Shown piece after piece: positions 30,294-42,238 of a stretch of 64,000 nt of DNA; the first letter of the stretch is position 1, and each line of letters opens with the position of its first letter. Made by a program: the position numbers and the translations under genes. Under the pieces are notes generated by a model. The model was not told the DNA's origin and ran no database searches. It saw only the letters and a program-made list of their open reading frames with translations. Source of the DNA: Strigamia acuminata (lineage: Eukaryota; Arthropoda; Chilopoda; Geophilomorpha; Linotaeniidae). The DNA lies in the NCBI GenBank assembly GCA_949358305.1, contig OX442324.1:6515575-6579574 (forward strand), in the 5' to 3' direction.

Positions 30294-33200
30294 ATGTGTG
30301 CGGATTTTGTCGGGGGCGAAAGGGTCCCGCTTTTTAACATTACGGCGGCCTATACGTTGTTTCGTTGATCGCGACTGCGATGCGGAATTTGCGGATGTTG
30401 TTTTGGCCGAGTAGTTCGTGCGACCGAGCGCGTTTTGTTCGTTGCTTTTCGGTGTTCGGTGGGTTTTGTGACCGGTCAAGGGTTTCGCTAAAACGTGGTT
30501 TTTGAGTACGGGGGGGAGGGGGGGGATCGGGTCGCGTGCTCCGAAAGCGCCGCGACGCGCCGTGACTTGGGCCAAAAACGACCCGGTCGGAAACCGGGTC
30601 CCGGGCTTCGTCGAGGCGTGGTCCCGATCGGGACAAACTCTTCCGGAAAATGTCCGGTGGAATGTTGAGAGTGTCGATGGACGACGTTCGAGTTTATATC
30701 GTAAGTAAGTAAGTATCTGACAAAACTTGCACAGAATTTTGTCAACATTTGATAAATTTCCACAGAATTTAACGTTGTTTTGCTAAAACCTGCGGAAACG
30801 TGTCTAGTCGGGCAGAAACGTCTCGTAAAATGTTGCTGAAATTCCGTCGAAATTTGTCAAAAATTGACAAAAGTTGGTGACCGACCCACATCGCGTTGCG
30901 GCGCGGTCGGAGCACGCGACCCGATCCCCCCCCCCCCCCCCTCCCCCCGTCCCCAAAAAACCACGCCTCGAGGAACCCCGAGGTTCGGTTTCCGACCGGG
31001 TCGCCTCTTGATCCGACTCGGGGCGCGTCACGGCGCGGTCGGAGGACGGCCCTCGCCCCCAAAAACCACACTCCGGGTCACGTGGTCTCGCACCCGACTC
31101 TTTCAGTTTTCCCGTTTTCAGCCCGTTACGGGATCGTGACGGGACTGTCGGCGGCCCGTTAACGGCCCGCACGAGCCGTGACGGGATCGTGACGGGACCG
31201 TTGGCGGCCCGTTAACGGCCCGCACGGGCCGTGACGGGATCGTGACGGGACCGTCGGCGGCCCGTTAACGGCCCGTACGACTCCATGCGGGCCGTTGACG
31301 GGCCGTTGACGGGCCGTTAACGGGCCGTTAACGGGCCGTTACGGCGTAAATCGAAAAAATCAACAACCGACAACACGTACGTGAAAACGCGTACAACATT
31401 CATAGACATTAATCTTGAATCCTGTTTTTGGTTTTACGCCGTTAACGGGCCGTTAACGGCCCGTTAACGGCCCGTTAACGGCCCGCGTGAGGTCGTACGG
31501 GCCGTCGGCGAGCCGAAGTCCGGGAACGAAGGCCGTGACGGGATCGTGACGGGACCGTCAGCGGCCCGTTAACGGCCCGTGCGGGCCGTTGCGGGATCGT
31601 GACGGGATCGTCGACGGCCCGTTAACGGCCCGTGCGGGCCGTTGCGGGCCGTTGACGGGCCGTTGACGGGCCGTTAACGGGCCGTTAACGGGCCGTTACG
31701 GCGTGAATCGAAAAAATCAACAACCGACAACACGTACATGAAAACGCGTACAACATTCATAGACATTAATCTCGAATCCTGTTTTCGGTTTTGCCCCGTT
31801 AACGGGCCGTTAACGGGCCGTTAACGGGCCGTTAACGGCCCGTGCGGGCCGTTGCGGGATCGTGACGGGACCGTCGACGGCCCGTTAACGGCCCGTGCGG
31901 GCCGTTGCGGGATCGTGACGGGACCGTCAGCGGCCCGTTAACGGCCCGTGCGGGCCGTTGCGGGATCGTGACGGGATCGTCGACGGCCCGTTAACGGCCC
32001 GTGCGGGCCGTTGCGGGATCGTGACGGGACCGTCAGCGGCCCGTTAACGGCCCGTGCGGGCCGTTGCGGGATCGTGACGGGATCGTCGACGGCCCGTTAA
32101 CGGCCCGTGCGGGCCGTTGCGGGCCGTTGACGGGCCGTTGACGGGCCGTTAACGGGCCGTTAACGGGCCGTTACGGCGTGAATCGAAAAAATCAACAACC
32201 GACAACACGTACATGAAAACGCGTACAACATTCATAGACATTAATCTCGAATCCTGTTTTTGGTTTTACGCCGTTAACGGGCCGTTAACGGGCCGTTAAC
32301 GGCCCGTTAACGGCCCGCGTGAGGTCGTACGGGCCGTCGGCGAGCCGAAGTCCGGGAACGAAGGCCGTGACGGGATCGTGACGGGACCGTCAGCGGCCCG
32401 TTAACGGCCCGTGCGGGCCGTTGCGGGATCGTGACGGGATCGTCGACGGCCCGTTAACGGCCCGTGCGGGCCGTTGCGGGCCGTTGACGGGCCGTTGACG
32501 GGCCGTTAACGGGCCGTTAACGGGCCGTTACGGCGTAAATCGAAAAAATCAACAACCGACAACACGTACGTGAAAACGCGTACAACATTCATAGACATTA
32601 ATCTCGAATCCTGTTTTTGGTTTTACGCCGTTAACGGGCCGTTAACGGCCCGTTAACGGCCCGTTAACGGCCCGCACAGGCCGTGACGGGATCGTGACGG
32701 GACTGTCGGCGGCCCGTTAACGGCCCGCACGAGCCGTGACGGGATCGTGACGGGACCGTCGGCAGCCCGTTAACGGCCCGTACGACTCCATGCGGGCCGT
32801 TGACGGGATCGTGACGGGACCGTCGGCAGCCCGTTAACGGCCCGCACGGGCCGTGACGGGATCGTGACGGGACCGTCGGCGGCCCGTTAACGGCCCGCAC
32901 GAGCCGTGACGGGATCGTGACGGGACCGTCGGCAGCCCGTTAACGGCCCGCACGGGCCGTGACGGGATCGTGACGGGACCGTCGGCGGCCCGTTAACGGC
33001 CCGCACGAGCCGTGACGGGATCGTGACGGGACCGTCGGCGGCCCGTTAACGGCTTGTACGGGCCGTTACGGGATCGTGACGGGACCGTCGGCGGCCCGTT
33101 AACGGCTCGCACGGGCCGTTAACGGGGTCGTTACGGGACCGTCGGCGGCCCGTGCGGCGGCCTCGCCAACCTCGTGCGGCCCGTTAACGGCCCGTACGGG

Positions 33201-33533
33201 CCGTTACGGGGCCGTTGCGGGATCGTCGGCGGCCCGTTAACGGCCCGCACGGGACAACGGGCGCCAACGAGCGCCGGTAGTCCCGGTAATTTGTTTCAAA
33301 ATAAATATTTGTCACCGTCTCCCCTCCCTCCTCCTCCTCCCCCTCCTCTCCCTCTCGAGGCCAGACACGGCCGCTCCAAAATACGAACCACGACGATGCC
33401 TCCGTACCGATAGACCGAGTGGGTCGCGCGACAGACAATGCGCGCAAACTACCGTCGGCGCACGGTGTGCACGGCGCAACACCACGGAAGTAACTACCGG
33501 TGCGCCCCTCGTGCGTGCGAGGCAACCCCAAGG
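30281..33533. repeat. 3.25-kb satellite unit 2 (copy 1)
   Basis: 3,253 bp and nearly identical to unit 1. It differs at 30848 (c instead of g in the fold-back element). Confidence 0.95.
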
Positions 33534-36500
33534 TTAACCTTGGGGTATGTGTGCGGATTTTGTCGGGGGCGAAAGGGTCCCGCTTTTTAACATTACGGCG
33601 GCCTATACGTTGTTTCGTTGATCGCGACTGCGATGCGGAATTTGCGGATGTTGTTTTGGCCGAGTAGTTCGTGCGACCGAGCGCGTTTTGTTCGTTGCTT
33701 TTCGGTGTTCGGTGGGTTTTGTGACCGGTCAAGGGTTTCGCTAAAACGTGGTTTTTGAGTACGGGGGGGAGGGGGGGGATCGGGTCGCGTGCTCCGAAAG
33801 CGCCGCGACGCGCCGTGACTTGGGCCAAAAACGACCCGGTCGGAAACCGGGTCCCGGGCTTCGTCGAGGCGTGGTCCCGATCGGGACAAACTCTTCCGGA
33901 AAATGTCCGGTGGAATGTTGAGAGTGTCGATGGACGACGTTCGAGTTTATATCGTAAGTAAGTAAGTATCTGACAAAACTTGCACAGAATTTTGTCAACA
34001 TTTGATAAATTTCCACAGAATTTAACGTTGTTTTGCTAAAACCTGCGGAAACGTGTCTAGTCGGGCAGAAACGTCTCGTAAAATGTTGCTGAAATTCCGT
34101 GGAAATTTGTCAAAAATTGACAAAAGTTGGTGACCGACCCACATCGCGTTGCGGCGCGGTCGGAGCACGCGACCCGATCCCCCCCCCCCCCTCCCCCCGT
34201 CCCCAAAAAACCACGCCTCGAGGAACCCCGAGGTTCGGTTTCCGACCGGGTCGCCTCTTGATCCGACTCGGGGCGCGTCACGGCGCGGTCGGAGGACGGC
34301 CCTCGCCCCCAAAAACCACACTCCGGGTCACGTGGTCTCGCACCCGACTCTTTCAGTTTTCCCGTTTTCAGCCCGTTACGGGATCGTGACGGGACTGTCG
34401 GCGGCCCGTTAACGGCCCGCACGAGCCGTGACGGGATCGTGACGGGACCGTTGGCGGCCCGTTAACGGCCCGCACGGGCCGTGACGGGATCGTGACGGGA
34501 CCGTCGGCGGCCCGTTAACGGCCCGTACGACTCCATGCGGGCCGTTGACGGGCCGTTGACGGGCCGTTAACGGGCCGTTAACGGGCCGTTACGGCGTAAA
34601 TCGAAAAAATCAACAACCGACAACACGTACGTGAAAACGCGTACAACATTCATAGACATTAATCTTGAATCCTGTTTTTGGTTTTACGCCGTTAACGGGC
34701 CGTTAACGGCCCGTTAACGGCCCGTTAACGGCCCGCGTGAGGTCGTACGGGCCGTCGGCGAGCCGAAGTCCGGGAACGAAGGCCGTGACGGGATCGTGAC
34801 GGGACCGTCAGCGGCCCGTTAACGGCCCGTGCGGGCCGTTGCGGGATCGTGACGGGATCGTCGACGGCCCGTTAACGGCCCGTGCGGGCCGTTGCGGGCC
34901 GTTGACGGGCCGTTGACGGGCCGTTAACGGGCCGTTAACGGGCCGTTACGGCGTGAATCGAAAAAATCAACAACCGACAACACGTACATGAAAACGCGTA
35001 CAACATTCATAGACATTAATCTCGAATCCTGTTTTCGGTTTTGCCCCGTTAACGGGCCGTTAACGGGCCGTTAACGGGCCGTTAACGGCCCGTGCGGGCC
35101 GTTGCGGGATCGTGACGGGACCGTCGACGGCCCGTTAACGGCCCGTGCGGGCCGTTGCGGGATCGTGACGGGACCGTCAGCGGCCCGTTAACGGCCCGTG
35201 CGGGCCGTTGCGGGATCGTGACGGGATCGTCGACGGCCCGTTAACGGCCCGTGCGGGCCGTTGCGGGATCGTGACGGGACCGTCAGCGGCCCGTTAACGG
35301 CCCGTGCGGGCCGTTGCGGGATCGTGACGGGATCGTCGACGGCCCGTTAACGGCCCGTGCGGGCCGTTGCGGGCCGTTGACGGGCCGTTGACGGGCCGTT
35401 AACGGGCCGTTAACGGGCCGTTACGGCGTGAATCGAAAAAATCAACAACCGACAACACGTACATGAAAACGCGTACAACATTCATAGACATTAATCTCGA
35501 ATCCTGTTTTTGGTTTTACGCCGTTAACGGGCCGTTAACGGGCCGTTAACGGCCCGTTAACGGCCCGCGTGAGGTCGTACGGGCCGTCGGCGAGCCGAAG
35601 TCCGGGAACGAAGGCCGTGACGGGATCGTGACGGGACCGTCAGCGGCCCGTTAACGGCCCGTGCGGGCCGTTGCGGGATCGTGACGGGATCGTCGACGGC
35701 CCGTTAACGGCCCGTGCGGGCCGTTGCGGGCCGTTGACGGGCCGTTGACGGGCCGTTAACGGGCCGTTAACGGGCCGTTACGGCGTAAATCGAAAAAATC
35801 AACAACCGACAACACGTACGTGAAAACGCGTACAACATTCATAGACATTAATCTCGAATCCTGTTTTTGGTTTTACGCCGTTAACGGGCCGTTAACGGCC
35901 CGTTAACGGCCCGTTAACGGCCCGCACAGGCCGTGACGGGATCGTGACGGGACTGTCGGCGGCCCGTTAACGGCCCGCACGAGCCGTGACGGGATCGTGA
36001 CGGGACCGTCGGCAGCCCGTTAACGGCCCGTACGACTCCATGCGGGCCGTTGACGGGATCGTGACGGGACCGTCGGCAGCCCGTTAACGGCCCGCACGGG
36101 CCGTGACGGGATCGTGACGGGACCGTCGGCGGCCCGTTAACGGCCCGCACGAGCCGTGACGGGATCGTGACGGGACCGTCGGCAGCCCGTTAACGGCCCG
36201 CACGGGCCGTGACGGGATCGTGACGGGACCGTCGGCGGCCCGTTAACGGCCCGCACGAGCCGTGACGGGATCGTGACGGGACCGTCGGCGGCCCGTTAAC
36301 GGCTTGTACGGGCCGTTACGGGATCGTGACGGGACCGTCGGCGGCCCGTTAACGGCTCGCACGGGCCGTTAACGGGGTCGTTACGGGACCGTCGGCGGCC
36401 CGTGCGGCGGCCTCGCCAACCTCGTGCGGCCCGTTAACGGCCCGTACGGGCCGTTACGGGGCCGTTGCGGGATCGTCGGCGGCCCGTTAACGGCCCGCAC

Positions 36501-36783
36501 GGGACAACGGGCGCCAACGAGCGCCGGTAGTCCCGGTAATTTGTTTCAAAATAAATATTTGTCACCGTCTCCCCTCCCTCCTCCTCCTCCCCCTCCTCTC
36601 CCTCTCGAGGCCAGACACGGCCGCTCCAAAATACGAACCACGACGATGCCTCCGTACCGATAGACCGAGTGGGTCGCGCGACAGACAATGCGCGCAAACT
36701 ACCGTCGGCGCACGGTGTGCACGGCGCAACACCACGGAAGTAACTACCGGTGCGCCCCTCGTGCGTGCGAGGCAACCCCAAGG
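33534..36783. repeat. 3.25-kb satellite unit 3 (copy 1)
   Basis: 3,250 bp. The 3-bp shortening lies in the poly-C tract near 34,179-34,192. Otherwise it is like units 1 and 2. Confidence 0.95.
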
Positions 36784-38281
36784 TTAACCTTGGGGTATGT
36801 GTGCGGATTTTGTCGGGGGCGAAAGGGTCCCGCTTTTTAACATTACGGCGGCCTATACGTTGTTTCGTTGATCGCGACTGCGATGCGGAATTTGCGGATG
36901 TTGTTTTGGCCGAGTAGTTCGTGCGACCGAGCGCGTTTTGTTCGTTGCTTTTCGGTGTTCGGTGGGTTTTGTGACCGGTCAAGGGTTTCGCTAAAACGTG
37001 GTTTTTGAGTACGGGGGGGAGGGGGGGGATCGGGTCGCGTGCTCCGAAAGCGCCGCGACGCGCCGTGACTTGGGCCAAAAACGACCCGGTCGGAAACCGG
37101 GTCCCGGGCTTCGTCGAGGCGTGGTCCCGATCGGGACAAACTCTTCCGGAAAATGTCCGGTGGAATGTTGAGAGTGTCGATGGACGACGTTCGAGTTTAT
37201 ATCGTAAGTAAGTAAGTATCTGACAAAACTTGCACAGAATTTTGTCAACATTTGATAAATTTCCACAGAATTTAACGTTGTTTTGCTAAAACCTGCGGAA
37301 ACGTGTCTAGTCGGGCAGAAACGTCTCGTAAAATGTTGCTGAAATTCCGTGGAAATTTGTCAAAAATTGACAAAAGTTGGTGACCGACCCACATCGCGTT
37401 GCGGCGCGGTCGGAGCACGCGACCCGATCCCCCCCCCCCCCCTCCCCCCGTCCCCAAAAAACCACGCCTCGAGGAACCCCGAGGTTCGGTTTCCGACCGG
37501 GTCGCCTCTTGATCCGACTCGGGGCGCGTCACGGCGCGGTCGGAGGACGGCCCTCGCCCCCAAAAACCACACTCCGGGTCACGTGGTCTCGCACCCGACT
37601 CTTTCAGTTTTCCCGTTTTCAGCCCGTTACGGGATCGTGACGGGACTGTCGGCGGCCCGTTAACGGCCCGCACGAGCCGTGACGGGATCGTGACGGGACC
37701 GTTGGCGGCCCGTTAACGGCCCGCACGGGCCGTGACGGGATCGTGACGGGACCGTCGGCGGCCCGTTAACGGCCCGTACGACTCCATGCGGGCCGTTGAC
37801 GGGCCGTTGACGGGCCGTTAACGGGCCGTTAACGGGCCGTTACGGCGTAAATCGAAAAAATCAACAACCGACAACACGTACGTGAAAACGCGTACAACAT
37901 TCATAGACATTAATCTTGAATCCTGTTTTTGGTTTTACGCCGTTAACGGGCCGTTAACGGCCCGTTAACGGCCCGTTAACGGCCCGCGTGAGGTCGTACG
38001 GGCCGTCGGCGAGCCGAAGTCCGGGAACGAAGGCCGTGACGGGATCGTGACGGGACCGTCAGCGGCCCGTTAACGGCCCGTGCGGGCCGTTGCGGGATCG
38101 TGACGGGATCGTCGACGGCCCGTTAACGGCCCGTGCGGGCCGTTGCGGGCCGTTGACGGGCCGTTGACGGGCCGTTAACGGGCCGTTAACGGGCCGTTAC
38201 GGCGTGAATCGAAAAAATCAACAACCGACAACACGTACATGAAAACGCGTACAACATTCATAGACATTAATCTCGAATCCT
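36784..38281. repeat. 3.25-kb satellite unit 4, truncated at junction with Copia-C
   Basis: About 1.5 kb: module A, the first CG-rich monomers and most of two 98-bp spacers. The sequence leaves the satellite within the second spacer after GAATCC and continues directly into Copia-C integrase coding sequence. Only a few bases of T-rich similarity exist at the join. Confidence 0.93.
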
Positions 38282-40582
38282 TTTGTTATAAAATACATTA
38301 TAGGGGGAACGATTGTTCAATTTCGGATGTGGGTATAAGTTCTTAACATAAACAAGAGTTACCGCTAACTCTCCCCACAATCTCTTGGGAAGACCCGTTT
38401 CGATTAGCATTGCTCTCACCCCCTCTAAGATTAGGCGGTTGGCCCGCTCTGCGACAGAATTCATTTCGGGCGAATAGGCATTCGTCCGCTCGCATTTAAT
38501 TCCTTCTTGTTGAGCATAATCTTCCCATTCCTTGGATACGAACTCACCCCCTCGGTCAGTTCGTATCGCTTTGACCTTTTTAGACGTTGTGCGTTCAATC
38601 TCTCTTTGCCAAATCTTAAAAATCCCTAATACATCACTTTTCTTCTTCATGATGTATATCCACATAAAACGTGAAAAATCGTCCACTATAAGTAGGAAAT
38701 AACTCCCACCCCCAAGGGTTTTAGTTTGGCTCGCTCCCCAAACGTCCATATGGACAAGGTCTAATATGCCTTTGGTCAAAATCTGTCCTATTGGGGGAAA
38801 TCCAGCGCGTGTTTTCTTGGCTTTCATGCACGCGTCACACTGGTCCATGTCTCTATTAGACAATTTCACTCCAAAAATATCTGTTGACTTCTCCATGTCA
38901 ACAATGCCCTTTGTGTGTAAATGTGCCATCCGGCCATGCCAGTAACTAATATCTAAAGCTTTATCCGCTTTCCCATCAGACTTAACCCCGTTAATTCCGC
39001 TGGCCGGAAGCGCACTCGCATCAGTTGCGCTAGAAACGATTTTCTCTGGAGTTTTAATGCCCTTCTTGCCTTTTGATGTGTTCAACACTTCACTGTAAGA
39101 CGGTTTCGTAATTTCGCTCGCCTGCGTTACGCATTCACTCGAGTTAGGGTTAGATACGCTATTCTTAACAACATTAACACTTTCAGTAACATTCAATGTA
39201 TTAGTAATCGGATTACTTATGCCAGGTGCTTCCGCATGCGTCGGAATTGCACTTGCATTTACAGAAGGAACCGCAATCTGACAAGAACTCTTGTACATTC
39301 TGTCCGACTGACGCATGGCTGTCAGTATTGGTTCCGTAATCCGTTGTTTGAAAATGACCATTTTCCCTTCACCAACTCGGGTTATATACCCAGCCTCATC
39401 AGTGCGACCGAGGGAAATCAAATTTTTAGTAAAATTTGGTGCGTAAAACACATTCCTTAATATGAATGGGTGCCCTTGAGATTTATCCCGTGATTCTAGT
39501 TTAATATCTCCCACCCCGTCAATTTTGGATGAACCCTCACCCAATCGCACTGAATAATTAGAAAGGGGCTTGTAATTCACGAAACCGTGTTTGGTGAAAG
39601 TAAAGTGGTCGGTGGCGCCAGTGTCCACATACCAAGCCATGTCTTGCACCCCCGATGATGTAACAAATGAAGACACGGTTGTCGTTGATTGTCCGATGGT
39701 CTGTTGAAGTGATGTATAAAATCCTTCAAGTTCCTCCGAAGAGCTGACGTTAGCTTTCTTTCCTCGTGCACGCCCTCGGCCTTTGCCGCGGCCACGAGAC
39801 TGGGAAACATTCGATGCAGACTTGCTCGGCACAATCACAAAGCCCTGCTTTGAAGAGGGGCAATCGCGTGAAAAGTGTCCTTTTCCGCCGCAGTTGTAAC
39901 AAACAACTCCTTTTTGTTGCGGCTTTTGCGGATTCGTCGCATAAGCACCAGATGCAGATGCGTCTCCTGGCGCAGTTCCACCATGAGTCCTGTTGTACTC
40001 AGCAAGGAGCCTTTCTTTAACTTTGGCCACTGTGAAGTCGGCCTTGTCCCAGTGGTACACAATGGATTTTAATGCCTCGTATTCAGGCCCGAGGAAATCC
40101 AAATATTGGAACGCGATTTCCTTTTCCGTTAAAGTAATATCCACGTCCTTTAACTCTATCGCCTTCCTGTCCACCCTAGAAGTGAACACGACCATGTCGT
40201 CCCCTGGAAGCATTTGGAGCTGTAAAAACTCCCGGCGTAGCCTGGCTTGTCGCGCCATCGTGGTCGGCTGGTACGCTGTTTTCAGTGCGTCCCACGCTTC
40301 TTTTGCCGTTTTATGTGCGACAGCAACACCTTTCTGCGCTTCTGTGCAGCCGAGACAAATGGAGGAACGTGCACGGGATTCACGTGCCTGGAAATCACGC
40401 TTTTCCTTCGGGGAGGCCGTTACGGCCAACGCTGGCTCGGTTCCAATTACGTGAGCCCAAACTCCTTGGTGCTCTAAGTAAAGCTGCATGTCGACGGCCC
40501 AAGACTCATAATTTGCGCCGTCTAATTTGCGAATGTTTGCATTAAATGGCTTGGAAAAATCTTCCATCACTTCACTGGCCAT
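38267..40582 (-). pseudogene. Copia-C gag-protease-integrase fragment (truncated polyprotein)
   Basis: From ATG 40582 (context ATAATGG; the frame extends 21 codons further upstream without an ATG) it reads about 771 residues. Gag begins MASEVMEDFSKPFN; the CCHC knuckle is CYNCGGKGHFSRDC; the protease motif is YVDTGATDH (D-T-G, the usual form). The pre-integrase site runs YWHGRMAHLH to CDAC. Integrase is seen through HMDVWG, IRTDRGGEF and NSVAERANR. The native sequence ends at YNVFYNK; the last four residues and the stop come from the satellite. Domain sequences are close to Copia-B where they overlap. An element of this type could supply the gag that Copia-B lacks. Confidence 0.9.
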
Positions 40583-41753
40583 TATGCGATGCGTAGCACA
40601 ATACACAAAATCACTTAGAATCACAACACTTGCAAAATATAACACTTAACCCACCAAAAATTAGGCGAAAAATAATACAATTCCACCCGGGGTACAGCTC
40701 AATAAGTGAGCACAACTTCTCCGACTAGTCGCTACAAGGACCTCCGACCGACACACCTGGGGTCGCGGGAAAATCCCCTTGCTTCGAGCAAGCCTAGCCG
40801 AAAATAAGACGACACTAGGCGAATGCCTAAAGGGTGCCGAATATATTAAAGGGCCCAAACAAAACCTTAATAATATTCACAAATAATTTCGAACCCAAAT
40901 ATATACACTTTTAAGATGTTAAGATGGCAAGTTGATGTGTGAATTGCGGGAGGAATCGTCGCAAGTCCAACGCTGGCTGCTTGGAGCTCCCTCGGAGCAC
41001 AGGCGCACACCGGGGTGCTAACCTGTGTGTGTGCGGCAATAATAACCTCGCACACTTCGCGCACGTCCGCGCCTTCGCAATTGCCGTATTGCAAAATTGC
41101 GGTTCTTCAATGTCGAATGCACGTGCGTATTCCGTACGCACGGGTTCTCCAACGTCGGTACGTCGTTCGAGACGTACGTGGTGAACGTTGATCGTTCGTG
41201 ATGCGAAATATTCGCGATGATCGCCGCCGCACTCGTATCTGGCGAAAAATGCACAAAATCGACGAACTCCGCCGATAAATTAGTGCTAATGCACGCAAAA
41301 CACCTCACACTGGTGTAAATAACAAATACAGTTACTTGAAAACGCTCGTAGAATCCAAAAACCGCTGCAAAACGATGCTGGAAACAGCCAAAACACTTAA
41401 CACCTGGTCGGCGCCATCTTGGATTTCCGAAAATGTGATCCAGGTTGGGAAATACAATTTCGCGTGGTTTTAGCAGTTTCCTTCTGCTAAATGCCGGATA
41501 TTTTAACGAAAATATCTTGTCCTCACCGCTAGTGATGAAAACGCTGGCCGCTCCACGCTGAAAACCGCTCAAAATCGTCGAAAAACGAATAATTTCGACT
41601 CCGCCGACCCCCGATGTTGGCTGCGCTACTCGGCGACGTGCGGGAAACGTTCCGTGTCGCCCCGCCTCCGTTTTCCGTGCGTCGTGGCCGTCCGCGACGT
41701 GGAAAATCGCCGAAAAATTGCTTTATACAATAGCAACTCACCAGAAACGTAAT
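40583..41753 (-). other. Copia-C 5' leader
   Basis: About 1.17 kb between the primer site and gag. It has several short unrelated open frames, including one of 184 codons around 41018-41572 that I do not recognise. No gene is assigned. Confidence 0.55.
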
Positions 41754-41765
41754 CCTCTGCTACCA
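41754..41765 (-). promoter_or_regulatory. Copia-C primer-binding site (initiator tRNA-Met)
   Basis: The minus strand reads TGGTAGCAGAGG, one base inside the 5' LTR, identical to the Copia-A and Copia-B sites. Confidence 0.87.
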
Positions 41766-41766
41766 C

Positions 41767-42238
41767 TGTTGGCCTTTAATCTTAAATAAGGTGAGTTGAA
41801 GCAACTTTCAAGGTTTTGCATTACTAGCACAAATTGTGCCGCCATCTTTAATGCAGTGGAAAAACATAAGCAATACAGTATACACGGTTTGAGGTTATTT
41901 GACCTCACAAACTATAAGAAGGACAAATCACTATTGTATTCAATTCGATTTGTCCTGTACAATGTTTAAACATAAACAACTTAAAACAGAACAAGTTCTT
42001 AATGCAAAATGCTCATAAGAGCAGACGACAATTAGACAAATCATTATATAAAGGTAAATCAGTTGTGGTAACGAAACACGCATTAGATAAAAAGCAATAA
42101 CAACTGATCTGCAATTCCGGGACATAATACAATGATAAACTAATCGCGGGACAATCGTGCTAATCCGGAAACGCACGAAGTAATCTCTCCATCGTAAATC
42201 GGAACTGACTGTGACAACACTTGTCCCTAAACTTTACA
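41767..42238 (-). repeat. Copia-C 5' LTR (only LTR present)
   Basis: About 472 bp with minus-strand ends TGTAAAG...CCAACA. The inner end is fixed by the primer site; the outer end by TG and by the interrupted piggyBac-like frame, which is native up to 42239. Confidence 0.75.

Larger units (their letters stand above)
3517..38281. repeat. Large segmental duplication, copy 1 (interrupted by Copia-A and Copia-B)
   Basis: From 3517 this segment matches 43287 onward with an offset of 39,770. The offset becomes 32,588 after Copia-A (minus 7,182) and 28,189 after Copia-B (minus 4,399); each drop equals one element plus a 5-bp target duplication. I found no other indels: even poly-C tract lengths match between corresponding satellite units. 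Two substitutions were noticed (30848 c against 59037 g; 31879 g against 60068 a). The left breakpoint lies in AAATAAAATGAAAC simple sequence. The right end is an abrupt junction with Copia-C inside a satellite unit at about 38,281. Confidence 0.95.
38282..42238 (-). mobile_element. Copia-C: 3'-truncated Ty1/copia element
   Basis: Minus-strand element with 5' LTR (41767-42238), primer-binding site, a ~1.17-kb leader and a gag-protease-integrase frame, cut off after the integrase core at the satellite junction (38,281). Reverse transcriptase, RNase H, the polypurine tract and the second LTR are missing. On the right it interrupts a piggyBac-like reading frame. Without the second LTR, its age and target duplication cannot be judged. 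Confidence 0.9.

Noticed and set aside
29931-30575. 214-codon open frame repeated in each 3.25-kb unit
   Set aside because: It runs across satellite modules C and A, changes with repeat junctions, and has no domain-like sequence. It is present only because the units are nearly identical.
27028-38281. Ribosomal DNA intergenic spacer with subrepeats
   Set aside because: The unit size and palindromic subrepeats are suggestive, but no 18S, 5.8S or 28S sequence borders any unit.
41018-41572. 184-codon minus-strand frame in the Copia-C leader
   Set aside because: It has no recognisable domain and is separated from gag by stops. Leader sequence is the simpler reading.
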